A DNA stretch of 64,000 nucleotides from Luteibacter sp. UNCMF331Sha3.1 (GTDB lineage Bacteria; Pseudomonadota; Gammaproteobacteria; Xanthomonadales; Rhodanobacteraceae). Both the position numbers and the translations under genes were made by a program. Of this stretch, positions 46,277 through 55,045 are shown in pieces. The stretch's first letter is position 1. The number at the start of each line of letters is the position of its first letter. The notes under the pieces are model-generated. The model did no database searches. It worked only from the letters and a program-made list of their open reading frames with translations, and was not told where the DNA came from. The DNA is taken from positions 244,558 to 308,557 of the forward strand of contig NZ_FOBU01000001.1 in the NCBI RefSeq assembly GCF_900109915.1, written 5' to 3'.

Positions 46277-47851
46277 TCACTCGTCGTCGTTGGCGAGCGC
46301 CATCACGCGGACGCGCTGGATGCGTGCGCCTTCCATCGCCGTGACCTCGAACTCCATGCCGTCGGCCTCGAAGCGATCGCCGGCGGTGGGCAGGCGGCCC
46401 AGGCGCTGTAGCACGAAGCCCGCCAGCGTCGCGAAGTTGCCGTCGCCGGCACCTTGCAGGCTGTGGCCGAGCAGGTGTTCCACGCGACGCACGTCGAGAC
46501 TCGCATCCAGCAGCCAGGCGCCGTCGGGCTCGCTGACCGCCGAGGGATCGCCTTCGCGGGTCTCGTTGGGAAACTCGCCCGCGATGACCTCGAGCACGTC
46601 GGCGGGCGTCACGAGACCGAGGATGCTGCCGTACTCGTCGACCACCAGCGCCATCTGCAGCGGCGCGCGCCGGAATTCGTCGACGAGGCGCAGCACGCTC
46701 AGCGATTCCAGGACCGTGACCGGCTTGCGGACCGCGTCGATCGCCAGGTGGCCGTGGTCGCCGAGACTCGCCAGCAGGTCGCGAGACGACACCACGCCTT
46801 CCAGCTGATCCAGATCGCCGCGGGCCACCAGCATCCAGTGATGCGGCGACTCCCGCGCCTCCGCCAGCAGCGTCGGCATGTCTTCCTCCGGATCGATCCA
46901 GACGATCTCCGTCCGGGGCGTCATGATCGAACGCACCGGACGCTGCGAGAGGTCGAGCACGCCCTGCACCATTTCGAGTTCGTCCTTGCCGAAGATGGAC
47001 GCCTGCGCGGCGTCGGGCGCGACCTCTCCCTTGCCGGTGTCGCCTTCGTCGCCGTCCGGCCGGCCGCCGAGCAGGCGCAGCACGGCCTTGGCGGTGCGGT
47101 CGCGCATCACGCGGCCGCCGACCAGCAGCGAGCGGCGCCGGTTGCGCCGCATCGTCTGGTTGAACACCTCGATCATGATGGAGAAACCGATCGCGGCGTA
47201 GAGGTAACCCTTCGGGATATGGAAGCCGAAGCCCTCCGCGATCAGGCTGAAGCCGATCATCAGCAGGAAGGACAGGCAGAGGATGACGACCGTCGGCCGC
47301 GCGTTGACGAACGTCGTCAGCGGCTTGCTCGCGGTGATCATCAGCGCCATGGCGATGACGACGCCGATCATCATGATCGACAGGTGATCGACCATGCCGA
47401 CCGCGGTGATCACGGAGTCGAGCGAGAACACGGCGTCGAGCACGACGATCTGCGCCACCACCAGCCAGAAGCTGGCGCGGCGGCCGGTCTTGCCGTCGTC
47501 GTGGTCCGACGCCTCGAGGCGCTCATGAAGTTCGAGCGTGGCCTTGAACAACAGGAAGGCGCCGCCGATGACCAGGATGAGGTCGCGCCAGGACAGCCCG
47601 AAGCCGTTCCACTCGAAGAGCGGGCGCGTGAGCGTCACCAGCCAGGACATGGCCGCGAGAAGGCACAGGCGCATGACCAGCGCCAGGCCGAGACCGAGCA
47701 GACGCGCGTGGTCCCGCTGGCGGGCGTGCAGCTTGTCGGCGAGGATCGCGACGAAGACGAGATTGTCGATGCCGAGCACGATCTCCAGCACGATGAGCGT
47801 GAGTAGACCTGCCCAGGCCGAGGGGTCGGCTAACCATTCGAAAGCAAACAT
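46277..47851 (-). CDS. TerC-family membrane protein with CBS pair and CorC domain
   Basis: 524 residues. TerC-like membrane part ([19 protein letters not shown] with conserved Asp, then [18 protein letters not shown]), seven or so helices to about residue 235. Then a CBS pair ([23 protein letters not shown]...) and a C-terminal CorC/HlyC domain ([19 protein letters not shown]...[18 protein letters not shown]). Such proteins are linked to metal (Mn or Mg) export or homeostasis; the ion is unknown. Divergent from the CPBP gene. Confidence 0.88.
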   Translation of the reverse strand: MFAFEWLADPSAWAGLLTLIVLEIVLGIDNLVFVAILADKLHARQRDHARLLGLGLALVMRLCLLAAMSWLVTLTRPLFEWNGFGLSWRDLILVIGGAFLLFKATLELHERLEASDHDDGKTGRRASFWLVVAQIVVLDAVFSLDSVITAVGMVDHLSIMMIGVVIAMALMITASKPLTTFVNARPTVVILCLSFLLMIGFSLIAEGFGFHIPKGYLYAAIGFSIMIEVFNQTMRRNRRRSLLVGGRVMRDRTAKAVLRLLGGRPDGDEGDTGKGEVAPDAAQASIFGKDELEMVQGVLDLSQRPVRSIMTPRTEIVWIDPEEDMPTLLAEARESPHHWMLVARGDLDQLEGVVSSRDLLASLGDHGHLAIDAVRKPVTVLESLSVLRLVDEFRRAPLQMALVVDEYGSILGLVTPADVLEVIAGEFPNETREGDPSAVSEPDGAWLLDASLDVRRVEHLLGHSLQGAGDGNFATLAGFVLQRLGRLPTAGDRFEADGMEFEVTAMEGARIQRVRVMALANDDE

Positions 47852-47973
47852 GGGTCGGCGCGTCGAGGCGCCCGTGTTCCTCCTCTAGGGACGGTCCACT
47901 ATACAGACCTTGCGTGACGGTCTGTGCCAACCGTCGCGTTGCGCGGGGCACGGCCGGTTGGCTAGGCTGGCAC

Positions 47974-48750
47974 ATGCCTTACGACGACCTCTCGGTAACC
48001 CCACCCGTGCCCCTCTCTCCGCGCCGACCCGCCCCCGGCGTCGTCGAGACGATCCTGTGCATCACCGGCTATTTCGCGCTGCAGTTCGGCTTCGGCGGCC
48101 TCTTCGGCGGCCTGTCGATGCAGCTCGCCCGACGCTTTCCGGGGGCCGTGCCCGACGCGCCCGACCGCCTGATCGTCGTGGTCATCCTCACCATCGCCTG
48201 CTCGGCCGCGCTCACCTTCTGGGTCATCCTGCGACGATGGGGCCCGTGGCGCGCCACGGACGATGGCCCGGGCGGCCTCGGATTCACGCCGCCGACGGGC
48301 CAGTTCATCGCCCTTGCCACGGCCATGGGTATCGCCGCCCCCTTGCTCGGCGGCCTGCTGACGAAGCTGCTTGCCGGCGACCACGACGTGACCCAGGCGG
48401 TCTCCGACATCGCCGACAACGCGCACCTGGCGATGCGGATCGCCCTGCTCCCGGTGGTCGTGCTGGTCGGACCCGCGGTGGAAGAGCTGCTGTTCCGCGG
48501 TGCGCTGCTTTCGCTCCTGCGCACCCGCCTTGGGGACGGCTGGGCCATCGGGCTTTCGGCGGCGATCTTCGGGCTCGTACACCTGCCCGACCTGGCGTGG
48601 CTCTGGTACGCGATCCCTAACCTGATCCTCGTGGGCGTCTTCTGCGCCTGGCTGCGCGTGCGCAGCGGCTCGATCTGGCCTTCGTTCGTCACGCACGCCG
48701 CCAACAACGCGCTGGCGACCGTCGCGTGGTTCACGGCCACGTCGGGCTAG
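47974..48750 (+). CDS. CPBP family intramembrane metalloprotease
   Basis: 258 residues from ATG 47974 (an ATG at 47914 is also open). About seven helices. CPBP (Rce1-like) motifs: VEELLFRGALLSLL (EExxxR), FGLVHLPDL and FVTHAANNALAT (HxxxN). Bacterial members process membrane or secreted peptides. The stop codon shares the palindrome CTAG with the convergent methyltransferase stop. Confidence 0.88.
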   Translation: MPYDDLSVTPPVPLSPRRPAPGVVETILCITGYFALQFGFGGLFGGLSMQLARRFPGAVPDAPDRLIVVVILTIACSAALTFWVILRRWGPWRATDDGPGGLGFTPPTGQFIALATAMGIAAPLLGGLLTKLLAGDHDVTQAVSDIADNAHLAMRIALLPVVVLVGPAVEELLFRGALLSLLRTRLGDGWAIGLSAAIFGLVHLPDLAWLWYAIPNLILVGVFCAWLRVRSGSIWPSFVTHAANNALATVAWFTATSG

Positions 48751-49343
48751 AACGTCTCCAGCGCCGCCACGTGACGCGCCAGCCGTGGGCTGGCGTAGCA
48801 CTGCGAACCGACCGGGATCAGGCCCGCCTCGCCGAAGGCCTGGCGGTAAAAGCGCGCCGGCCGGCCGAAGAAGCCCACGCGATCGCCGCCGGGATCGTCC
48901 TCGCGGGTATAGACCTCGAGGAACGCCAGCCCCTCGACCATCTCGCCGATGCCGGTCAGGCCGGCGCGGATCTCGGCGGGCTTCAGGTAATGCAGCACGT
49001 CCGTGCACACGATGAGGTCGAAGCGGGTATCGAAGCGCAGCTCGGCCAGCTGTCCGAACCGCGCGTAGCCGATGTTCCGCGAGCGGCCATAACGGGCGAC
49101 CGCGTATTCGCTGGCCTCGAGGCCACGGTATTCGATGCCCGGCCGGAGCTTGCGCAGCACCGCCCGCCATGGGGCCTCGCCGCAACCCACGTCGAGCACG
49201 TTGCGCACCGGGCGGCCGAGGTAGAACTCGGCCTGCCCGAGCACCATGGCGACCTTCCGCTGGAGTTCGGCCGGCGAGCGGACGGCGTGGTCCGCGCTGC
49301 GGTACCACTTGTCGAAATAGGCCTGGTCGTAGGTCTTGGTCAT
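48747..49343 (-). CDS. Class I SAM-dependent methyltransferase
   Basis: 198 residues from ATG 49343. SAM motif LDVGCGEAPWRAVL near residue 50, EYRGLEASEYAVARYG, LIVCTDVLHYLKPAEI. N-terminal TKTYDQAYFDKWYRSADHAVRSPAEL is reminiscent of small-molecule methyltransferases with a Tyr-rich head. The substrate is unknown. Convergent with the CPBP gene, with 4-nt stop overlap. Confidence 0.87.
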   Translation of the reverse strand: MTKTYDQAYFDKWYRSADHAVRSPAELQRKVAMVLGQAEFYLGRPVRNVLDVGCGEAPWRAVLRKLRPGIEYRGLEASEYAVARYGRSRNIGYARFGQLAELRFDTRFDLIVCTDVLHYLKPAEIRAGLTGIGEMVEGLAFLEVYTREDDPGGDRVGFFGRPARFYRQAFGEAGLIPVGSQCYASPRLARHVAALETF

Positions 49344-49442
49344 GGGCGTCGATGCGCAAAGAAAGCGATGGTAGCCGGGCGTACACTTCAGGCATACATG
49401 TCCGGCCGCAGCATCGGACGATATCGACCGAAGGAGATCACC

Positions 49443-49742
49443 ATGCCCCGCATCCAGCTGCGTATTACCGGCGACCGCGATGTGTTCGAAGACGTGCAGA
49501 CCGCGATCCACGGTATCGACCGTGTTGAGCGGGTGGAGGAAATCGACGATTTCATGAACGATTTCCGCGACGACTCCAGCTCGCAGAATCTGTCGGACGA
49601 CATGAGCTCGCGGACCTATACCCTCGAGGTCGAAGTACCCAACGAGAAGATCGGCGAACGCGTCCGCGAGATCGCCGAAGAAACCGCCGGCACCCGCGAA
49701 GCGGCCATCGAGTTCGTCGATCCGGACGAAAACGAGATCTGA
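49443..49742 (+). CDS. Small acidic conserved protein of unknown function
   Basis: 99 residues from ATG 49443, preceded by GAAGGAG. Rich in Asp and Glu. Two predicted beta-rich ends (PRIQLRITGDRDVFEDVQTAI and SRTYTLEVEVPNEKIGERVREIAEE) flank an acidic, Ser-rich middle (FMNDFRDDSSSQNLSDDMSS), suggesting a ferredoxin-like alpha/beta fold with a flexible loop. I do not recognise the family. Stands alone between divergent and convergent neighbours. Confidence 0.75.
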   Translation: MPRIQLRITGDRDVFEDVQTAIHGIDRVERVEEIDDFMNDFRDDSSSQNLSDDMSSRTYTLEVEVPNEKIGERVREIAEETAGTREAAIEFVDPDENEI

Positions 49743-49777
49743 CGGACCGGTTGCGTTTCAGGCGTGCGCTTACGCGT

Positions 49778-49824
49778 GATGGGTGCTCGCCACGGGAACG
49801 CATCGCGCGCGAGCGCGCTCCCAC
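49778..49824. repeat. REP-like element
   Basis: GATGGGTGCTCGCC (49778-49791), then in reverse orientation the CATCGCGCG...GCTCCCAC arm (49801-49824), matching the 23119 element. In the convergent gap between the acidic protein and GH15. Confidence 0.8.
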
Positions 49825-49861
49825 AGGAGTAATCCACGGAGGGGTTTGCACGAGCTGTCGC

Positions 49862-51679
49862 TCACGGCTGCCACACCTGCCCCTGTGGATGCGACAGCTG
49901 CCTGTCGAGGTAATAGGCGGCGCTGATGAACGCCAGGTGCGTGAGCGCCTGAGGGAAATTGCCCAAGGGATCGGCGCGAAGGCTGAGTTCCTCGGAAAAC
50001 AGGCCGAGGTGGTTCGCGAACTGCACCCCGCGCGCCATTACTTCGCGCGCCTCCTGCAGCCTGCCCGCGCGGGCAAGGCATTCGACGTACCAGAACGTGC
50101 ACGTCGTGAACGCGCCCTCGCCACCTTCCAGCCCGTCCGCATTGCGGTAACGAAACACGAGCCCGTCGTCGGTGAGCTGGTCGCGTATGGCGTCCAGCGT
50201 CTTCAGCCAGACGGGATCCGTCGCCGACACGAACCGCACCAGCGGCATCATGAGCAGCGAGGCGTCGAGGTCGGTGCCGCCGCGCGACTGCACGAAATGC
50301 CCCAGCTCCGGATGGCGGAAGTTCGCCCAGATGTCTTCGGCGATGCGGTCGCGGTCGTAAGCCCACTCGACCAGCGGACCGGGTAGCGAGCGCTTGATGG
50401 CGAGCCGCACCGCGCGGTCCAGCGCGACCCAGCACATCAGGCGCGAATGGAGGAAATGCCGCGGCGTGTCGCGGATCTCCCAGATGCCTTCGTCGGCATC
50501 GCCCCAGTGCGCACGCACGTGGTCGACGAAGCGCTTCACGTGCTCCCACTCCGCGTGGCTGATCGCCGAGCCGTACTTGTTCGAGAGGTACACGCTGTCC
50601 ATCAGCTCGCCGAAAATGTCGAGCTGCGTCTGCGTGCGCGCGGCGTTGCCGATGCGTACCGGCTTCGATCCCGCGTAGCCCGCGAGGTGGTCGAGCGTGG
50701 ATTCTTCCAGCGCTTCGTCGCCATCGAGCGCATACATGATCCGCAGCGACGCGTCCTCGCCCAGCGCCATGATTCGCGCGGCCGTCCAGCGACGGAAATG
50801 CTCCGCCTCGTCGGTATGGCCCAGCCGCATGAAGGCGTAGACGGTGAACGACGCGTCCCGGATCCAGCTCGCCCGGTAATCCCAGTTGCGTTCCGCGCCC
50901 GTCGCCTCGGGCAGGCCGAACGTGGCCGCCGCGGCGATCGACCCGTGCTCGTGCGACGTGAGCAGCTTCAGCACCAGCGCCGACCGCTCGACATGCTCCC
51001 GCCAGCGGCCGCGATACGTCGACCGGCGGGACCACGCTCGCCATGCGGCGTTGGTCGCTTCCAGAGCACGGGCGCACTCCGCGACATCCGGCGGATCGAT
51101 GGCCTCGTCGCAAAGCGCGAACCACACCTCGCCACCCGGCTCGAGCTCGAACTCCGCGGCCGCCTCGCCATCGCCGACGAGCAGCGGCACGCTGGCGCCG
51201 AGACGCAGCGAATGGGCGCCATCGTGGAAGACCACCGTGTCGCCGTACTCCGCGGCTTCGGGCACGCAACGCGCGTAGTCGAGGCGCGGGCGGCAGCAGA
51301 CGCGGATGCGCACCGTGCCGCGCAACACGCGGATGCGGCGCATCAGGCTGCGCGGTACGCGTGCGCCGGCGTCGGGATGCGGCATGACGTCGAGCAGTTC
51401 GACGCTGCCCTCCTCCGCCATCCAGCGAGTCACCAGCACGTTGGTCTCGGGCACGTACAGCTGCATGTTGCGGGCGTCGCGGAGCGCGGGCGTCACCGAG
51501 AATTCGCCACCCTCGACCGGGTCGAGCAGCGCGGCGAAGACGGAGGGACTGTCCATGTGCGGCCAGCACATGAAGTCGACGGTGCCATCGAGGGCGACCA
51601 GCGCCGTGGTGTCCATGTTGCCGATGATGCCGTGGTCGCCGATGGTGCGCCCGGGCATCGGGTTCGCGCGGTGGGGCAC
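49862..51679 (-). CDS. Glycoside hydrolase family 15 protein
   Basis: 605 residues from GTG 51679, chosen because GGAG lies 8 nt upstream; an ATG at 51658 and a GTG at 51721 are alternatives. N-terminal super-beta-sandwich (IGDHGIIGNMDTTALVALDGTVDFMCWPHMDSPSVFAALLD), then an alpha/alpha barrel with RNWDYRASWIRDASFTVYAF, TRTQTQLDIFGE, and GLFSEELSLRADPLGNFPQALTH carrying the second catalytic Glu. GH15 includes glucoamylases and trehalases; the substrate is not certain. No signal peptide is seen, so it is cytoplasmic, consistent with trehalase or glycogen use. Confidence 0.9.
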   Translation of the reverse strand: MPHRANPMPGRTIGDHGIIGNMDTTALVALDGTVDFMCWPHMDSPSVFAALLDPVEGGEFSVTPALRDARNMQLYVPETNVLVTRWMAEEGSVELLDVMPHPDAGARVPRSLMRRIRVLRGTVRIRVCCRPRLDYARCVPEAAEYGDTVVFHDGAHSLRLGASVPLLVGDGEAAAEFELEPGGEVWFALCDEAIDPPDVAECARALEATNAAWRAWSRRSTYRGRWREHVERSALVLKLLTSHEHGSIAAAATFGLPEATGAERNWDYRASWIRDASFTVYAFMRLGHTDEAEHFRRWTAARIMALGEDASLRIMYALDGDEALEESTLDHLAGYAGSKPVRIGNAARTQTQLDIFGELMDSVYLSNKYGSAISHAEWEHVKRFVDHVRAHWGDADEGIWEIRDTPRHFLHSRLMCWVALDRAVRLAIKRSLPGPLVEWAYDRDRIAEDIWANFRHPELGHFVQSRGGTDLDASLLMMPLVRFVSATDPVWLKTLDAIRDQLTDDGLVFRYRNADGLEGGEGAFTTCTFWYVECLARAGRLQEAREVMARGVQFANHLGLFSEELSLRADPLGNFPQALTHLAFISAAYYLDRQLSHPQGQVWQP

Positions 51680-51741
51680 TGCCGTTTCTCCGGGACCATT
51701 CCGTGCAGAGAAATGCCACACCGGATGTGAAGAGCGGCTCT

Positions 51742-53967
51742 TCAGAACTCGAGACGGTATGCCACCTTCACCAGCCCCTCGTTGACGTCCTTCAGGCTGA
51801 ACCCGTGGCGGAACTGCGAGCTGACGTCGTCGTTCGTGTCGTCGACGTAACCGCCGCGGTTGTAGACGACGTAGAGGTTCGACAGCGGCGCGATCTCGTA
51901 GCGATAGCGGATCTGGAAGCCCAGGTTCGCCACGCCGAGATCGTCGACGGGCTCGTTACTCGCCACGGTACCGCCCGTCGGCGTCACTTCCAGCCGCTGC
52001 CGCAGCGTGGCGCCCACCGCGAGCGTCTGCAGCTTCACGCGAAGCTCCTGCTTGTTGCCGAGATTCCAGTTGAGGCCGCTGTCGAGGCCCACGGTGCGCC
52101 CGTCGAACACGCCCACGAGGTTGTCGTGCTGCCAGATCAGCCAGTTCGGGTCCCACTCGTAACTGGCCCCCGCGAAGACGCTGAAGGCGTCGGTGATGAA
52201 GTACGTCGGCGTGAACTTGAAGTAGTAGCTCAGCCGGTGATACCCGGTGAGCTGGTTGCCCATGACGAAACCTTCGGCCTCCCAGCCCCAGCGTCCGACA
52301 CGCGGACGTTCGCGCTCGTACGTCAGGCGGGCGGTGGGCGGCGTGTGCAGGTTGTTGTGACCGCGCGTCAGCAGGTCGTCGTAGGCGGCGCTGAAGGCGT
52401 CGAGTCGCCACAGCTCCTCGCCGCCGTCGCGCCGGTGGCTGTCGCGCTGCACGCGGAAACGGCGATGCACCGTGACGCCTTCGGTGTTGTCGAGCGCGGA
52501 GATGCGATACCGCCACAGGTGCGAGGTATAGGCCGAGTCGGCAGGAAGGCCGGTGACGCGGCGACGCACTTCGTAGTGCAGGTAAGTCATGTCGTTGCGC
52601 GGCAGGTAACCGAAATCGTCGATGTCGAGCCGCTTGCCGAAGAACATGCCAAGCCATTGCTGGCTCCACACGTCGTTCATTTCCCAGAACGCGACGCTGG
52701 TGGCGGCCAGGCCCGACGACTTCGCCTGCGGCTGATCGATCTTGCTCCCCACGACGTTGCTCGTGATGGTGAAGGCCTCGGTCGGCTGCCAGCGATGGTC
52801 GATGCCCAGCACGTTGGCGTCGCGATCGAGGTAAGGGTGGCTGACATGCGTGGCGAGCATGCCGAACGTCTGCGTGCCGGCGTTCTGGCTCAGGCGGAGC
52901 GCGCCGAAGGATCGCCCCGCATCGCCCTTTTCCTGCGCCGTGAGGATGCCGTAGCTCGTCGAGCCCACGCTGCCGTTGACCTTCACGGCGGCCGAAATGT
53001 CCGCGGCGCCGTGCCCGTCGTCCGACGCGCCACCGACGCGGCGCGTGTACACGAGCTGCGAATAGTCGTTGAGCAGGCTGAAATCGAAGATGCCCTGGTT
53101 CTCGGTGAAGAACGGGCGCTTGTCGGTGAAGAACGTTTCCTCGGGCGAGAAATTCACCACGAGGTCGTCGCTCTCCACCTGGCCGAAATCGGGATTGATC
53201 GTGGCGGTGAGCTGCGTCTGGCCGTTCGGCTTCCAGAGGATGTCGGCGCCTTCCTCGAACGACGCGCCGCCATGGCCGTGCTCCACCTTGCCCACGACAT
53301 AAGGCGTCACGGCGAACAGCGATTGCGTATAGGCCGGCAGTTCCACACGCTGGAAACTGGACAGGAAACGCCCGCGATCGAAGCTGACGGCCGGCCAGGC
53401 CATGCGCTCGCCGGTGCTGCCGATCACGCGATCGATGTACAGGCCGATCGTGCGCGTGTCGCCGCCAGGCTTGCGCATGGGAGCGATGTACCAGGGGATA
53501 AGCACCTCTACCGTGTAGCCGTCGGCATCCTCGCTGACCGCGTGATCCCAGCGGCCGTCCCAGTCGTAACTGAAGTCGGATTCGTTGGTGATGACCTCGT
53601 CGGCGACACCGCCCTGCGACTTGATCTCGAAGTCGTAGCCCACGCGTCCGTCCGCGTCGAAGTCGACCATCACGTTGACGCGGTCGACCAGCGCGCTCTC
53701 GTCGCGGCGGCTCTGCTGGCGCGAACGCGGGATATCGGACGACTGCACCACCCGGATCGCCACGGCCAGTCCCTTCGGCGTCGACAATACCCACGCCTCC
53801 GTCGGCTGCGTGCCCGGCTTGCCGGTCATCGGCTGCGTCTGGCGAAAATCGACGATGTGGCGCGCACCCGACCATTCGGCGGGATCGATACGGCCGTCGA
53901 TCGTCACGTCCGCGAAGGCGGGGGCGGCGAGGCCGAGCAGGCTGGCGAGGACGAGGCGACGGCGCAT
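51742..53967 (-). CDS. Outer-membrane protein with CBM9-like domain and DUF5916-type barrel
   Basis: 741 residues from ATG 53967 with a signal peptide (MRRRLVLASLLGLAAPAFA). N-terminal carbohydrate-binding-like domain (VTIDGRIDPAEWSGARHIVDF...GLAVAIRVVQSSDIPR), then long beta-rich region with NPDFGQVESDDLVVNFSPEETFFTDKRPFFTENQGIFDF, typical of DUF5916 proteins, and a C-terminus of alternating aromatic/polar strands ending in VAYRLEF, as an outer-membrane barrel does. It ends 62 bp before GH15, so carbohydrate uptake or sensing is a reasonable but unproven role. Confidence 0.8.
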   Translation of the reverse strand: MRRRLVLASLLGLAAPAFADVTIDGRIDPAEWSGARHIVDFRQTQPMTGKPGTQPTEAWVLSTPKGLAVAIRVVQSSDIPRSRQQSRRDESALVDRVNVMVDFDADGRVGYDFEIKSQGGVADEVITNESDFSYDWDGRWDHAVSEDADGYTVEVLIPWYIAPMRKPGGDTRTIGLYIDRVIGSTGERMAWPAVSFDRGRFLSSFQRVELPAYTQSLFAVTPYVVGKVEHGHGGASFEEGADILWKPNGQTQLTATINPDFGQVESDDLVVNFSPEETFFTDKRPFFTENQGIFDFSLLNDYSQLVYTRRVGGASDDGHGAADISAAVKVNGSVGSTSYGILTAQEKGDAGRSFGALRLSQNAGTQTFGMLATHVSHPYLDRDANVLGIDHRWQPTEAFTITSNVVGSKIDQPQAKSSGLAATSVAFWEMNDVWSQQWLGMFFGKRLDIDDFGYLPRNDMTYLHYEVRRRVTGLPADSAYTSHLWRYRISALDNTEGVTVHRRFRVQRDSHRRDGGEELWRLDAFSAAYDDLLTRGHNNLHTPPTARLTYERERPRVGRWGWEAEGFVMGNQLTGYHRLSYYFKFTPTYFITDAFSVFAGASYEWDPNWLIWQHDNLVGVFDGRTVGLDSGLNWNLGNKQELRVKLQTLAVGATLRQRLEVTPTGGTVASNEPVDDLGVANLGFQIRYRYEIAPLSNLYVVYNRGGYVDDTNDDVSSQFRHGFSLKDVNEGLVKVAYRLEF

Positions 53968-54048
53968 GAACTTTCCGGGACGTGGAAACTTACGAAAGGA
54001 TGCCTGCACGCCCGGAAAGGTTTGCCATGACCCTTGGCCCATTGCGCT

Positions 54049-54936
54049 TCAGCCCGTTTCCTTGATCAGGCCGATCAGGGCCCGGAGCGCGGCCGGAACA
54101 TGGCGGCGCCCGGGGTAGTAGAGGCAGAGTCGCTCGAACGATGGCGTCCAGTCTTCGAGCACGCGCTCGAGACGCCCGTCGGCGAGCGCCGGTGCCACGT
54201 TGAACTCCGCGAGGTACGCCAGGCCCAGTCCGGCCTCGGCCGCTTCCACCATCAACTGCGATTCGCCAAGGGTGAGGGGGCCGTCGACGTCCACGGCGAT
54301 CGCCTGTCCGTGACGTTCGAACTCCCAGTGGTAGATGTGACCCGCGGGCATGCGCGCACGAATGCAGGCATGGCGCGCGAGATCGGTCGGCACGCGCGGC
54401 CGGCCGTGCGCGGCGAAGTAGCCCGGCGAACCGACCACCGCGAAACGGACGGCGGCGCCGAATGGCACGGCGATCATGTCGCCCGGCACGGTATCCACCG
54501 TGCGGAACCCCGCATCGAACCCTTCGCGCACGATATCGATCAGGCGATCCTCGGTGACGAGGTCGAGGTGCACTTTCGGATAACGCCGCAGGTAGGGGAT
54601 CAGATACGGCGCCATCACCCAGCGCGCCGCGCCGGTCGACGTATTCAGTCGCAGCGTGCCCGACGGCTCGCCTGTTTCGTCGCTCGCGCGCTCGAGCGCC
54701 GTGTGGATGTCGGCCACCGCGGGGCCGATGTCCGCCACGAAGCGCTCGCCCGCTTCGGTCAGTCGCACGCTACGGGTCGTCCGGTGAAAAAGGCGGGTGC
54801 CGATGCGGGCCTCCAGCGCGGCGACGGACTGGCTCAGCGCGGAGGTCGACATCTCCATGGCGCCCGCGGCGGCGCGGAAGCTGCCATGACGCGCCACGGC
54901 GAGCACGGCTTCGAGTTCGGTCAGTCCCGGGCGCAT
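54049..54936 (-). CDS. LysR-family transcriptional regulator
   Basis: 295 residues. N-terminal winged HTH (LTELEAVLAVARHGSFRAAAGAMEMSTSALSQSVAALEARIGTRLFHRTTRSVRLTEAGE), then a substrate-binding domain. Divergent from the aldehyde dehydrogenase, whose expression it most likely controls, as usual for LysR pairs. Its inducer is unknown. Confidence 0.93.
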   Translation of the reverse strand: MRPGLTELEAVLAVARHGSFRAAAGAMEMSTSALSQSVAALEARIGTRLFHRTTRSVRLTEAGERFVADIGPAVADIHTALERASDETGEPSGTLRLNTSTGAARWVMAPYLIPYLRRYPKVHLDLVTEDRLIDIVREGFDAGFRTVDTVPGDMIAVPFGAAVRFAVVGSPGYFAAHGRPRVPTDLARHACIRARMPAGHIYHWEFERHGQAIAVDVDGPLTLGESQLMVEAAEAGLGLAYLAEFNVAPALADGRLERVLEDWTPSFERLCLYYPGRRHVPAALRALIGLIKETG

Positions 54937-54963
54937 TGTCCGTCTCCGCTTAACAAGTCATTT

Positions 54964-54990
54964 GGATTTATCCGTCTTATCAGATTAATC
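54964..54990. promoter_or_regulatory. Two dyads in the LysR/ALDH gap
   Basis: GGAT-TT-ATCC (54964-54973) and GATTAATC (54983-54990) lie in an AT-rich patch within the 109-bp divergent gap; plausible LysR binding and promoter region. Confidence 0.4.
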
Positions 54991-55045
54991 CCTCGTCCGC
55001 ATCCTTGGGATCGAACCCGCTAACCGTCATTCCGAGGACATCCCC

